This document shows positions 24,716 to 33,633 of a stretch of DNA of 64,000 nucleotides, piece after piece. Source of the DNA: CALNYS01 sp942490855. Lineage in GTDB: Bacteria; Planctomycetota; Phycisphaerae; Phycisphaerales; UBA1924. The translations under genes were made by a program, and so were the position numbers. The notes beneath the pieces are model-generated. The model did not search any database, had not been told where the DNA came from, and saw only the letters and a program-made list of their open reading frames with translations. Position 1 is the first letter of the stretch; each line of letters opens with the position of its first letter. The stretch lies in contig CALNYS010000001.1 in assembly GCA_942490855.1 (NCBI GenBank), positions 248,001-312,000 on the forward strand, in the 5' to 3' direction.

Positions 24716-25465
24716 ATGATTCTCAAGGGCCTCAATCTGGACACGGAGACCGGGGACCAGCTCTGGTGCGAGGGCTGCGGCTACCGCCTCGACGGGCTCG
24801 GGCTCGAGGGGGTGTGCCCGGAGTGCGGCAGGGAGCGGGGACTCTCGGACCCGGCGCGCCGGACGGGCTCGGCGTGGCAGCGGGGTGTCTCGCTTGGGGC
24901 GTGGCTGCGGAGCGGGCTGGCGACGCTGCGCCGCCCCCGGACGTCGTGGGACCGCGTGCGGGTGGACGGCGGGAGCGGGCGGAGTCTGGCGATGATGAAC
25001 GCCGCGAGCGCCGCGGCGATCGGGGTTGGGATCCCGGGGGTGGTGATGCGGCTCGAGGTGCTCACCGGCGTGATGCTGTGGCTGCTGCTCACGGGCGTGC
25101 TGTGGGTGCTGACGGCGGTGGAGCGGCGCGGGCTGAGCTTCTGGGGGCGGGTCCACGGCGGGCGGGTGACGGCGGACGTGGCGTGGTCGGTGTGCGGGCA
25201 CGCGGGGGCGGGCTGGGTGGTCGGCGGGGCGCTGGCGAGCGCGGGGTGGGTCCTGGGCGGGCTCTTTACCGCGTCGCAGTGGACGCTGTTCCGCGGGGTC
25301 GTGTTTGTGAGCGGGCCGCCGTCGCTGTGGACGTTCGGGCTCGGGTGGATCGTGGGGCTGCTGGTGTTCGAGACGCTGGCGTACCTCGGCGTGCGCCGGA
25401 TGCGGTTTGCCAACGCGCCGGGGGCGGGAGCGCTTACTCGTACTCCTCGAGAGGGCCCGGCGTAA
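24716..25465 (+). CDS. Zinc-ribbon membrane protein of unknown function
   Basis: A 249-residue protein. Residues 15-45 hold a rubredoxin-like zinc ribbon (CEGCGYRLDGL ... CPECGRE), a type often seen at the N-terminus of small Planctomycete membrane proteins. About four hydrophobic helices follow: LAMMNAASAAAIGVGIPGVV, LTGVMLWLLLTGVLWVL, a pair around AGAGWVVGGALASAGWVLGG, and the last near LWTFGLGWIVGLLVFETLAYL. No enzyme motif is visible. The ATG at 24716 is used; a GTG two codons earlier is possible. The 3' end overlaps the convergent XRE regulator by 32 bases. Confidence 0.65.
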   Translation: MILKGLNLDTETGDQLWCEGCGYRLDGLGLEGVCPECGRERGLSDPARRTGSAWQRGVSLGAWLRSGLATLRRPRTSWDRVRVDGGSGRSLAMMNAASAAAIGVGIPGVVMRLEVLTGVMLWLLLTGVLWVLTAVERRGLSFWGRVHGGRVTADVAWSVCGHAGAGWVVGGALASAGWVLGGLFTASQWTLFRGVVFVSGPPSLWTFGLGWIVGLLVFETLAYLGVRRMRFANAPGAGALTRTPREGPA

Positions 25466-25661
25466 AGACGTCGTCGACGCGGGTGTGGAAGACGTCCGCG
25501 ATCTTGAAGGCCAGCTCGAGCGTGGGCGAGTATTTCGCTTTTTCGATCGCGACGATGGTCTGGCGGCTGACGCCGACGCGCTCGGCGAGCTCGCGCTGGG
25601 TCATTTCCCCGTTTGTAAAGCGTAATTCTCGGATGCGGTTGTGGAGGGTCGTCGCGCCCAT
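25434..25661 (-). CDS. Small XRE-type helix-turn-helix regulator
   Basis: A 75-residue DNA-binding protein of the YozG/YgzD-like group: a single helix-turn-helix (MTQRELAERVGVSRQTIVAIEKA) followed by YSPTLELAFKIADVF and an acidic end. The ATG at 25661 overlaps the stop of the upstream membrane-protein gene as TGATG. A longer start at 25700 would overlap that gene by about 40 bases and is less likely. In many bacteria such regulators are paired with a small membrane protein and control their own operon. A palindrome upstream of the pair (26188-26205) is a candidate operator. Confidence 0.88.
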   Translation of the reverse strand: MGATTLHNRIRELRFTNGEMTQRELAERVGVSRQTIVAIEKAKYSPTLELAFKIADVFHTRVDDVFTPGPLEEYE

Positions 25662-26140
25662 CACGCGCTCCGGCGGTAGGCGAGGACGACCGACGCGCAA
25701 CGCACGACCTCGGACGCGGCGAGGGTGAGCAGGAGCGCGTGGGCGATCGCGAGGGGGCTCGAGAGGAAGTCTGCCGGGATGGAGTCGGCGTGGGTGGCGG
25801 CGAGCTGCACCGCGGCTTGCTGGGCAAGGAGGAGGAGCATCGCGACGACGGCGCCGAGGGTGAGGATGAGGTGCGAGAGGCGGAGCGAGCGGTGCTGGAT
25901 GAGGGCGTCGCGCTCGTCGTTGGGTTCGTCGGGCGTCACCATCGCGAAGTAGATGTGCATGACCGTCAGGAGAACCACCTGCAGGACGACGCCCCCGATC
26001 AGCAGGCCGATCGTCGCGAAGGGGTTGGTCGGCTGGGTGAGCGCGACGGCGAGCACGGCGCAGTAGATGCCCCCGGTGGTGACGAGGCTCGCGGCGGCGC
26101 TGCGTTCGTTGAAGGCGGCTCCGGTGCCGGACTGGTTCAT
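25661..26140 (-). CDS. Small membrane protein paired with XRE regulator
   Basis: A 159-residue protein with four predicted membrane helices, around SLVTTGGIYCAVLAVAL, IGLLIGGVVLQVVLLTVM, LILTLGAVVAMLLLLAQQ and IAHALLLTLAASEVVRCASV. The loop between helices 2 and 3 contains PNDERDALIQHRS, reminiscent of the DER motif in DUF2178-type proteins that sit next to YozG-like regulators. The function is unknown. It is the first gene of a two-gene operon with the regulator (TGATG overlap). Its upstream region carries a palindrome that also lies in front of the divergent mnmA. Confidence 0.7.
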   Translation of the reverse strand: MNQSGTGAAFNERSAAASLVTTGGIYCAVLAVALTQPTNPFATIGLLIGGVVLQVVLLTVMHIYFAMVTPDEPNDERDALIQHRSLRLSHLILTLGAVVAMLLLLAQQAAVQLAATHADSIPADFLSSPLAIAHALLLTLAASEVVRCASVVLAYRRSA

Positions 26141-26187
26141 TGGGGGATCTCGCAGGGGGGTGGTCGGGTCAAGGAGAGGCGACACGG

Positions 26188-26205
26188 TGTCAACTCTTCT
26201 TGACA
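26188..26205. promoter_or_regulatory. Candidate operator palindrome between the XRE operon and mnmA
   Basis: TGTCAA, six bases, TTGACA: a perfect 18-base dyad, 48 bases upstream of the membrane-protein ATG and 53 bases upstream of the mnmA ATG. A second small palindrome, GTATAC, follows at 26209-26214 and could serve as a -10 element on either strand. Binding by the adjacent XRE protein is an inference from position. Confidence 0.45.
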
Positions 26206-26257
26206 TTTGTATACGGTACCCGCGCGGCGGGATTTCAGGGGGGCCTACACTGGCCTC

Positions 26258-27397
26258 ATGCCCGCTTCGAAGGGAAAGGTGCTGGTCGCGATGAGCGGCG
26301 GGGTGGATTCCTCGGTCGCCGCGGCTCTGCTTGCGCGCGAGGGGTGGGAGGTCGTCGGGTGCTTCATGCGTCTGGGCTCTCCCGGCGAGACGCTGGACCT
26401 GGCGATCGCGGACGAGTCGTGCGACACCTCCGCGGCGACGATCGGCAAGCAGGGGTGCTGTTCGGTCGGTGACGCGGCCGACGCGCGGCTCGTCGCGGCG
26501 CAGCTGGACGTGCCCTTCTACGTCGTGAACTTCAAAAACGACTTCGGGCGGATCATCGACTACTTCGTCGGCGAGTACGCGGCGGGTCGGACGCCCAACC
26601 CGTGCGTGCGCTGCAACGACTGGCTGAAGTTCGGCAAGCTGCACGCGTACGCGAAGCAGATCGGCGCGAGAGCCGTGGCGAGCGGGCACTACGCGCGCGT
26701 CGAGACGGTCGACGGCGCGCCGCGTCTGCTGCGCGGGGTCGATCACGGGAAGGACCAGTCGTACGTGCTCTTCGGAGCGCCGATGGACCGGCTGAGCGAG
26801 ATGATGCTGCCGATCGGCGGGTACGAGAAGTCGGTCGTGCGCGCCATGGCCGAGGACTTCGGGCTGCCCGTCTTCGACAAGCCGGACTCGCAGGAGATCT
26901 GCTTCGTGCCCGACAACGACTACGCGGGGCTGGTGGAGCGCCGTCGCCCGGAGCTGGCGTCGAACGGGCCCATCCTGACGCGCGACGGGGAAGTCATCGG
27001 CGAGCACGGCGGGCAGCACCGGTACACGGTGGGGCAACGCCGGGGGATCAAGATCCCGCGCGAGAACCCGCTGTACGTGCTGGAAAAGGACGCCGAGACG
27101 AACGCCGTCGTGGTGGGCGAGCGCGCCGAGCTGGTCGCGCACGGGCTCGAGGCGCAGGACACGAACTGGCTGCTCTCTGCAGATGAGATGCGTGCGCTGC
27201 GCGCCGGCGGGCTGCGCTGCGGGGTGCAGATCCGGTCGCACGGGGCGGCGCTGCCCGCGCTGGTGACGTTCGACGGCTCGACGATGCGGGCGACGCTCGA
27301 CGACGCGACCGACGCGGTCGCGCCGGGGCAGGCGGCGGTGTGCTACGACGGGGAACGCGTGCTGGGCGGCGGGTGGATCACCCGGGCGCTGGGCTAG
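26258..27397 (+). CDS. mnmA: tRNA-specific 2-thiouridylase MnmA
   Basis: Thiolates U34 of tRNA-Lys, Glu and Gln, using ATP and a sulfur relay; 379 residues. The PP-loop is VAMSGGVDSSVAA. The two catalytic cysteines are in NPCVRCNDWLKF and DSQEICFVPD. The tRNA-binding and C-terminal barrel segments HRYTVGQRRGIKI and APGQAAVCYDGERVLGGGWI are typical. Between residues 45 and 75 is an insertion relative to the E. coli enzyme with extra cysteines (ESCDTSAA and GKQGCCSVGDA). The ATG at 26258 is the family start. The 3' end shares CTAG with rny. A cysteine desulfurase that could supply sulfur is at 41064-42236. Confidence 0.95.
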   Translation: MPASKGKVLVAMSGGVDSSVAAALLAREGWEVVGCFMRLGSPGETLDLAIADESCDTSAATIGKQGCCSVGDAADARLVAAQLDVPFYVVNFKNDFGRIIDYFVGEYAAGRTPNPCVRCNDWLKFGKLHAYAKQIGARAVASGHYARVETVDGAPRLLRGVDHGKDQSYVLFGAPMDRLSEMMLPIGGYEKSVVRAMAEDFGLPVFDKPDSQEICFVPDNDYAGLVERRRPELASNGPILTRDGEVIGEHGGQHRYTVGQRRGIKIPRENPLYVLEKDAETNAVVVGERAELVAHGLEAQDTNWLLSADEMRALRAGGLRCGVQIRSHGAALPALVTFDGSTMRATLDDATDAVAPGQAAVCYDGERVLGGGWITRALG

Positions 27398-28989
27398 CGG
27401 GCGATCTCGACGGCGCGCGTCTCGCGCAGGACCGTCACCTTGATCTCGCCGGGGAAGGTCATCTCGTCCGCGACGCGGTCGGCGATCTTGCGCGCGATGA
27501 GGTGGGCCTCGTCGTCGTTGACCTTCGAGGCGTCGATCATCACACGCACCTCGCGCCCGGCCTGGATGGCGTGGGCCTCGACGACGCCCTGGTGGTCGAG
27601 CGCGATGCCCTGGAGGTGCTCGAGGCGCTGGATGTAGCGTTCGAGGCTCTCGCGCCGCGCGCCGGGGCGGGCGCCCGAGACGGCGTCGGCGGCCATAACG
27701 ATGGGCGTGTAGAAGCTGGTGGCGGGGATGTCGGCGTGGTGCCCGCCGATCGCGTTGAGCACGGGCTCTTTCTCGCCGTGGAGCCTTGCGAAGTCCATGC
27801 CGATCTTGGGGTGCCCGCCCTCGGCCTCGTGGTCCATCGCTTTCCCGATGTCGTGGAGGAAGCCGCAGCGCCGGGCGATGGCGCCGTCGAGCCCGAGCTG
27901 CTCGGCGATGATCTGGCTGAGGTACGCGACCTCCATGGAGTGTCGCAAGACGTTCTGCCCGTAGCTGGTGCGGTAGTGCAGCTTGCCCATGGCGTCGGAC
28001 ACCTTGGGGTTGACGCCGCGGAGGTTCGCCTCGAGGACGGCGTCCTTGCCGTGCTTGCGGACCTGCTTGTCGATGTCCTTCTTGGTGGCGGCGAGGACCT
28101 CTTCGATGCGGGTTGGGTGGATGCGCCCGTCGGCGATGAGGGTGCCGAGGGCCTCGGCGGCGATGGTCTGGCGGACCTTGTCGAAGCTGGAGACGACGAT
28201 GACGCCGGGGGTGTCGTCGATGATGAGGTCCACGCCGGCGGCTTTCTCGAAGGCGCGGATGTTCCGCCCCTCGCGCCCGATGAGGCGCCCCTTCATGTCG
28301 TCGGAGGGGATCTGGACGGCGCGGACGGTGGCCTCGGCGCTGGTCTCGGAGGCGTAGCGCTGGATCGCCATGAGGGTGATCTCGCGGGCCTTCTCGTGGG
28401 CCTCGGACTCGGCCTCTTCGAGGATGTTGCGGGAGATCTTCGCGGCCTCGTGGCGGGAGTCTTCCTCGATGCGCCGCATGACGCGCTCGGTCGCGTCGTC
28501 GCGGGTGAGCTGGGCGACGCGGAGGAGCTCTTCCTCCTGCTTGTTGCGGATCTCGACGAGCTGCTCCTCCCGCTCGCGGATGCCCTGCTCCCGGCGCTGG
28601 AGGGTCTCGCTGGTCTTGGCGAGTGCCTCTTCCTTGAGGGTCAGGGCGTCGGTCTTCTTTTCGAGGAGGTCCTCGCGCTTGGAGAGGCGGCGTTCCTGCT
28701 CGCGCATTTCTGAGCGGGTCTTCTCGGCCTCCTCGTCGAAGGCGGAGCGTTTCTCGAGGATCTTCTTTTCGGCGTGGAGCTCGGCTTTCTGGCGGGCGGT
28801 CTCGGCCTCGGCTTTGGCGACCTCGACGACGCGGTTGGCCTCGGTGCGCGCGCTCGAGAGCGTCCAGCCAAAGAGGAGGCGTGCGAGGAGGACGCCGAGC
28901 AGCACGCCCCCGAGGGCGGCCACGACGCCGACGAGGGTCTGTGTGACGGCCGCGAGGAGTGCGGGCGTGGTATCGATCATCGGCGACAT
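27394..28989 (-). CDS. rny: Ribonuclease Y
   Basis: Membrane-anchored endoribonuclease that starts mRNA decay; 531 residues. In order: one N-terminal membrane helix (VGVVAALGGVLLGVLLARLL), a long coiled coil rich in Glu, Lys and Arg to about residue 200, a KH domain (GRLIGREGRNIRAFEKAAGV), and an HD domain with FLHDIGKAMDHE and IGGHHADIP. The C-terminus reads FPGEIKVTVLRETRAVEIAR, as in the family. The ATG at 28989 has AAGGA six bases upstream. The open frame upstream to 30174 is antisense to the ABC permease and is not coding. The 3' end overlaps mnmA by four bases. Confidence 0.96.
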   Translation of the reverse strand: MSPMIDTTPALLAAVTQTLVGVVAALGGVLLGVLLARLLFGWTLSSARTEANRVVEVAKAEAETARQKAELHAEKKILEKRSAFDEEAEKTRSEMREQERRLSKREDLLEKKTDALTLKEEALAKTSETLQRREQGIREREEQLVEIRNKQEEELLRVAQLTRDDATERVMRRIEEDSRHEAAKISRNILEEAESEAHEKAREITLMAIQRYASETSAEATVRAVQIPSDDMKGRLIGREGRNIRAFEKAAGVDLIIDDTPGVIVVSSFDKVRQTIAAEALGTLIADGRIHPTRIEEVLAATKKDIDKQVRKHGKDAVLEANLRGVNPKVSDAMGKLHYRTSYGQNVLRHSMEVAYLSQIIAEQLGLDGAIARRCGFLHDIGKAMDHEAEGGHPKIGMDFARLHGEKEPVLNAIGGHHADIPATSFYTPIVMAADAVSGARPGARRESLERYIQRLEHLQGIALDHQGVVEAHAIQAGREVRVMIDASKVNDDEAHLIARKIADRVADEMTFPGEIKVTVLRETRAVEIAR

Positions 28990-29319
28990 GGCCGGTCCTT
29001 CCGTGTACGCGCAGGGACGCTGCGCGGACCGGACCCCGAGCGCTCGATGTCCAACCGATTCCCGACGGGGCCTGCGCCCAGGCATGCTCGCCCGGATCGT
29101 CGCGCGCGGGCGCGAGATCAAAAAACGGGCGGGAACGGACACGCTGGATCTATCCGAGGCGCTCTCGCCCCGGGCCCGCGCGAGGCGGGCTGGAATCGGT
29201 CGCCGCGAGGAGGTCGGCGATCCGGTGAGTGCGGCGGACGGACTCCCGCCCGCCAGCGTTACCATACCCTTGACCGTACGCACACGCGCTCGAAACGGTT
29301 CGACCCGAGGCCCGCTCCC
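28990..29319. other. 330-base divergent intergenic region, no gene seen
   Basis: Between the divergent rny and ABC permease starts. It is GC-rich and no reading frame in it has protein-like composition. It must hold both promoters and leaders, but no convincing -35/-10 pair, hairpin or riboswitch could be made out. Confidence 0.5.
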
Positions 29320-31140
29320 ATGCCCACCGCTCTCCGATGGCTCCTCCGCCTCGGCCCGACGAACCCGGTCTGTGTCCGACTCGTGCAGGGGGGATCGAAG
29401 CGCAAGCGCCACCTCTACTTGCGGTCGGCGTACCTTGCCCTGCTTATCATCGTCCTCCTCTGGACGCTGCTCATGACGTCCCAGTCGGGCGCCCTCAGCT
29501 ACCGGGCGCTCGCGGCCGCGGGGGCGACGAGCTTCAAGTACGTCGCGTACCTCCAGGTCGGGCTGATCTGCCTCATCGCCCCGCTGTTCATGGCCGGGGC
29601 GATCGCCCAGGAAGCCAACCCGAAGACGTGGGACATCCTCCTGACGACCCCGCTGACGGCGGCGCAGATCGTGCTGGGGAACCTGTTCGGGCGTCTGTTC
29701 TTCATCCTCGCGCTGCTCGCGGCGTCGCTGCCGCTCTTTGCGGTGACGCAGTACTTCGGCGGGGTGCCGAGCCGCTCGATCTTCCTGAGCTACGCGATCG
29801 CGGCGGGCGCGGCGGTGGGTGTGGGGGCGGTGGCGATCGCGCTGTGCGTGAGCCGGGTGGCGGGGCAGCGGGCGGTCTTTGTGTTCTACATAAGTGTGGT
29901 GACGTACCTCGCGGTGACGAGCGCGATCGACGCGGTGATCGCGCCGGCGGGGCAGACGTCGGCGCTGACGCCGGTGAACCCGTTCCTGACGCTCCGCTCG
30001 ATCCTGAGCCCCAGCGGCTACGCGCCGCACACGCCCGACCAGCTCGCGGGCGCGTCGCTGCTGGCGCGGGCGTGGTTCGGGTCGCCCGCGCTGTCGTTCC
30101 TGCTGGTCACGTTCGTCGGGAGCTTCGTGATCGTGACGCTGAGCGTGTGGAACGTGCGCTCGGCGACGCTGCACGGGCTTCGGCTGACGAAGAACACCAG
30201 CGACGACGACGTGAGCGAGAGCGGTCGGGCGGGACGCGTCGTCGGGCGGAACCCGATCGCGTGGCGCGAGGCGGAGAGCCGAGGCGGGTTCGTGCGCCAG
30301 ATGGCGCGCTGGGGGTTCCTAGCGGCGGGGCTGCTGTGGGCGCTGGGGTTCCTCGCGTTCTTCCACGCCGGCGCGCTCGACGCCGCGGCGTTCCGGTTCA
30401 CCCTGCTCTCGACGCTGTGGACGGAGTACCTGGTCATCACGCTCGTCGCGGTCGTGAGCGCGAGCTCGACGATCGCGAGCGAGCGCGAGGACGGGACGCT
30501 GGACATCCTGCTCACCACGCCGATCACGCCCGCCGACTACCTCGGCGGGAAGCTCAAGGGGCTGGTGCGCTACTTGGGGCCGATGCTCGCGGCGCCGATC
30601 ATCACCACCGCGCTCGCCGCGGGGTACGTGGCCCTCGGCGGGTTGGGCGGCGCGGCGGAGCTGACGGAATCGCTGGTGGTGAGCACGACGACGGTTGAGG
30701 TCCCGGTGATCCTGCCGGTCGCAGCGCTCGTCGCGCCGCTGACGAGCGTGCCCTTCGTCGCGTTCTGCGCGGTCGTGGGGCTGCAGTGGTCGCTCAAGAG
30801 CAAGGGCGTGGTGGGGGCGACGGTGGGCGCGTTCGGCGTGGTGCTCGCGGCGGGGGGCGTGCTGGGGATGTGCGGATTCAACGCGGGGAACTCGCTGCCG
30901 TACGTCGGTCCGTCGCTCGCGTGTCTGACGCCGGTGACGGCCGTGAGCGCGTGCGTCACGCCGGCGTCGTCGCTGGTGGAATCGCTCGACCGCTCGGGGA
31001 GCGTTGACACGCTGACCCTCCCGCTGCTTGTCGGGGCGCTGGTGGTGTGCGTGGTGTACGTCTGCATGACGTGGGCCGTGAAGATCAGCCTGATCAAGTC
31101 GTTCGATGTGACGATGCGCAAGCTGGCGGGGGCGCGGTGA
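29320..31140 (+). CDS. ABC-2 family permease with duplicated halves
   Basis: A 606-residue membrane protein with about twelve hydrophobic helices in two similar halves. Each half contains the ABC-2 signature that precedes the second helix: NPKTWDILLTTPLTAAQIVLG near residue 102 and EDGTLDILLTTPITPADYLG near 395. This points to an internal duplication or fusion of two permease subunits. A short Asp/Ser-rich loop (KNTSDDDVSESGRAG) lies between the halves. No ATPase gene is adjacent, so its energising partner must be elsewhere, possibly the ATPase at 13081-13923. The ATG at 29320 gives MPTALRWLLRLGPTNPVCVR. Hairpin repeats follow the stop. Confidence 0.82.
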   Translation: MPTALRWLLRLGPTNPVCVRLVQGGSKRKRHLYLRSAYLALLIIVLLWTLLMTSQSGALSYRALAAAGATSFKYVAYLQVGLICLIAPLFMAGAIAQEANPKTWDILLTTPLTAAQIVLGNLFGRLFFILALLAASLPLFAVTQYFGGVPSRSIFLSYAIAAGAAVGVGAVAIALCVSRVAGQRAVFVFYISVVTYLAVTSAIDAVIAPAGQTSALTPVNPFLTLRSILSPSGYAPHTPDQLAGASLLARAWFGSPALSFLLVTFVGSFVIVTLSVWNVRSATLHGLRLTKNTSDDDVSESGRAGRVVGRNPIAWREAESRGGFVRQMARWGFLAAGLLWALGFLAFFHAGALDAAAFRFTLLSTLWTEYLVITLVAVVSASSTIASEREDGTLDILLTTPITPADYLGGKLKGLVRYLGPMLAAPIITTALAAGYVALGGLGGAAELTESLVVSTTTVEVPVILPVAALVAPLTSVPFVAFCAVVGLQWSLKSKGVVGATVGAFGVVLAAGGVLGMCGFNAGNSLPYVGPSLACLTPVTAVSACVTPASSLVESLDRSGSVDTLTLPLLVGALVVCVVYVCMTWAVKISLIKSFDVTMRKLAGAR

Positions 31141-31146
31141 GGTCCG

Positions 31147-31318
31147 CTCTCTCTCCCCTTGAAACAAGGGGAGAGGGAGCAGAATCCGGTCCCCCTCTCC
31201 CCGAGGGAGAGGGGTTAGGGGAGAGGGGTTCAAATCCGTCTCATCGCGCGGCGGTTCTCTCATCCGTCGCGACCAACTGCCCTCACCCCGGCCCTCTCCC
31301 CGAGGGAGAGGGGGCAGA
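31147..31318. repeat. Three hairpin repeats between ABC permease and rpoN
   Basis: Three copies of the repeat family: about 31151-31182 (stem CTCTCCCCTT around GAAAC, the variant also seen near 15.56 kb), 31191-31232, and 31281-31318 (the same form as at 12269). They fill the space between the convergent ABC permease and rpoN stop codons and end against the rpoN stop. Confidence 0.75.
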
Positions 31319-32815
31319 TCAGAACTGCTTGCGCAGGCGGGCGGCGGGGATGCCCAGCTGGTCGCGGTACTTCGCGACGGTGCGCCGGGCGATGTCGATG
31401 CCCTTGGCTTTGAGCGCTTTAGACAGCGCTTCGTCGGAGAGGGGCTTGTTTTTGTCTTCGCTGTCGACGATCTCGCGCAGGGCGGCGCGGATGGCTTCCC
31501 AGCTCATCTCCTCGCCCTCGTCGGTCTGGATGCCGCCGGAGAAGAAGCCGCGCAGGGGGACGACGCCGCGTGGGGTCTGCACGTGCTTGCCCGCGACGGC
31601 GCGGGAGACGGTCGCGACGTGGACGCCGAGCTGGTCGGCGACCTGCGTCATGGGGAGTGGGCGCAGCGACTCGGGGCCCTGCTCGAAGTACTCGCGCTGG
31701 GCGGCGGCGACGACGTTGAGCACGCGCACGAGCGTGCGCTTGCGCTGCTCGATCGCGTCGATGAGCCACTCGGCGTTTGAGATGTTCGTCTTGATGAAGT
31801 CCTTCGCGGAGCGGTCGACGTCGCTCGAGCGGACCATCTGGGCGTAGCGTTTGTTGATGCGCAGGTTGGGGAGCACGCGGTCGTTGAGGAAGCCGACGTA
31901 GAGGTCTTCTTCCTCGTCGTACTCGATGATCGCGTCGGGGACGATCGCGGGGGGCGCGTCGTTGACCAGCGCCCGCGCCGGCGCGACGCTGAGGCGCTTC
32001 ATCCGCGCCATCGCGTCCTTGATCTCGTCCATCGTCGATTCGGTTTCCTCGGCGATCTTCGGTAGGCGGTTGTTGAGCAGGTCGTCGAGGTGGTCTTTGA
32101 TGAGGCGGCGCGTCAGCGGCGTCGAGAGCCCGCTGTGCTCGCGCTCGTGCGCGTCGAGCTGGAGCAGCAGGCACTCGCGGGTGTCGCGGGCGGCGATGCC
32201 CGGCGGGTCGAGCGCGAGCTGGAGGCGCTCGAGCGTGCTCGCGAGCTCGTCGGGTGTCGGGGCGTCCATCGCGCGGGGGGCCTGGGACGCGATGTCGGAG
32301 AGGTCGGTGCGCAGGTAGCCGTCGTCGTCGAGGTGCTCGAGGAGCAGCTCGCCCAGCTCGCGCACCCGCCCCACGACGTCCGAGAGGCGCCACTGGTCGA
32401 GGAGCTGGTCGGAGAGAGACGCCGAGCGGGCGGCGGTTGACGCCATCGCGTCCATCTTCGCGTCGCGTTCGCCGGCCTGGTTCCCGCTGCTGGGGCTGAG
32501 CGAGCTGAGCTCACGCCGGAGCGAGGCGGCGGAGGACTCGTTGTCGAAGGCCTCGGCGTACTCGGTTTCCATCGCGTCGAGGCGCTCGAAGTCCTCGGCG
32601 TTCTCGCCGGGTTCGCTCTCGTGCTCGCGCTCGCTCGGGGCGTCGGCCTGCTCGGGGCCGGCGAGCTCGAGGGTGACGTTGGATTCGAGTTCCTGCTCGA
32701 TGCGTTCCTGGAGCGCCATCAGCGGGAGCTGCAGGATCTCCATCGACTGGATCATCCTGGGGGCCAGCTTCATGTGCTGGCCCAGCTTCATCTGCTGGGA
32801 CGTCTCGAAACGCAT
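31319..32815 (-). CDS. rpoN: RNA polymerase sigma-54 factor
   Basis: Sigma factor for -24/-12 promoters, which need AAA+ activators; 498 residues. Region I is MRFETSQQMKLGQHMKLAPR with QSMEILQLPLMALQERIEQE. An acidic region II spans about 55-110. The core-binding domain has LEHLDDDGYL and LQLALDPPGIAARDTRECL, the HTH region has VADQLGVHVATVSRAVAGKH and TPRGVVPLRGFFS, and the RpoN box is ARRTVAKYRDQLGIPAARLR near residue 477. It lies 62 bases downstream of recR on the same strand. No bacterial enhancer-binding protein is in the window. Confidence 0.97.
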   Translation of the reverse strand: MRFETSQQMKLGQHMKLAPRMIQSMEILQLPLMALQERIEQELESNVTLELAGPEQADAPSEREHESEPGENAEDFERLDAMETEYAEAFDNESSAASLRRELSSLSPSSGNQAGERDAKMDAMASTAARSASLSDQLLDQWRLSDVVGRVRELGELLLEHLDDDGYLRTDLSDIASQAPRAMDAPTPDELASTLERLQLALDPPGIAARDTRECLLLQLDAHEREHSGLSTPLTRRLIKDHLDDLLNNRLPKIAEETESTMDEIKDAMARMKRLSVAPARALVNDAPPAIVPDAIIEYDEEEDLYVGFLNDRVLPNLRINKRYAQMVRSSDVDRSAKDFIKTNISNAEWLIDAIEQRKRTLVRVLNVVAAAQREYFEQGPESLRPLPMTQVADQLGVHVATVSRAVAGKHVQTPRGVVPLRGFFSGGIQTDEGEEMSWEAIRAALREIVDSEDKNKPLSDEALSKALKAKGIDIARRTVAKYRDQLGIPAARLRKQF

Positions 32816-32877
32816 GCGGCGCGGGCTCCTTCCCGGCGCGAGCCGGGCGGAACGGGCGCGGCTCGTCGGTGGGCACT

Positions 32878-33528
32878 CTACTCCATCGACTGGCGCCCGC
32901 GGATCGCGTCAGCCAGAACCGCCTTGGACGCGAATTCAAGCTGGCTGCCCGTCGGGAGGCCCCGCGCCAAGCGCGCGACACGCACGCCGTGCTCCTTGGC
33001 GCGCTCGGCGAGGTACAGCCCGGTTCCGTCGCCCTCGAGCGTGGGGGAGAGCCCCATGACCAGCTCGCTGACGGCGACCCCGCCGCAGTTGGCGGAAGGG
33101 TCCGCCAGGCGTTTGACGAGCGCGCCGACGGTGAGCTCCTCGGGCCCGACGCCCTCGAGCGGGTCGATCTGCCCGAGCAGGACGTGGTAGACGCCGTCGT
33201 ACATGCCGGTCCGTTCGATCGCGATGAGGTCGCGGGGTTGCTCGACGACGAGGACAACGTGGCGCTTGCGGCGCTCGTCGGCGCAGATCGGGCAGGGGTC
33301 GGTCTCGGTCAGATTGAAGCACACGGCGCAGTGGCGCACCGCGGTCTTCATCCCCTCGATCGCGCGGGCGAGGGTGAGGGCCTCGGCAGGCGGCGACTTG
33401 AGCACGTGGAACGCGAGGCGCTCGGCGGTGCGACGTCCGATACCCGGGAGCGTTGCGAAGGCCTCGATGAGGCGATCAACGGCGGGGGGGTAGGGGCCGG
33501 CGGGCGTGCGTTGGGTGCGTGGTTTCAA
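32878..33528 (-). CDS. recR: Recombination protein RecR
   Basis: Works with RecO and RecF to load RecA at gaps. The N-terminal helix-hairpin-helix (LIEAFATLPGIGRRTAERLAF) is followed by a C4 zinc finger (CAVC ... CPIC) and a Toprim domain with VVLVVEQPRDLIAIE and LSPTLEGDGTGLYLAE. A TTG at 33528 gives 216 residues, near the typical 200. In-frame GTG at 33597 and ATG at 33624 would add long N-terminal extensions, and the ATG would lie within ten bases of the divergent gene's start, so the shorter form is preferred with moderate certainty. rpoN follows on the same strand. Confidence 0.92.
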   Translation of the reverse strand: MKPRTQRTPAGPYPPAVDRLIEAFATLPGIGRRTAERLAFHVLKSPPAEALTLARAIEGMKTAVRHCAVCFNLTETDPCPICADERRKRHVVLVVEQPRDLIAIERTGMYDGVYHVLLGQIDPLEGVGPEELTVGALVKRLADPSANCGGVAVSELVMGLSPTLEGDGTGLYLAERAKEHGVRVARLARGLPTGSQLEFASKAVLADAIRGRQSME

Positions 33529-33633
33529 TGCGGGCGGCCTGCGGAGTATGGGGTGGCGGGTCAACCCGGAGTATAGCGCCCGATCTTGGGGAGACACGTA
33601 GGCCGCGACCGCGCGAGCCTTCATACTGGGTGG

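Noticed and set aside
33529..33624. RecR starting at the ATG at 33624
   Set aside because: It would add about 32 residues unlike the family and begin ten bases from the divergent gene's start.
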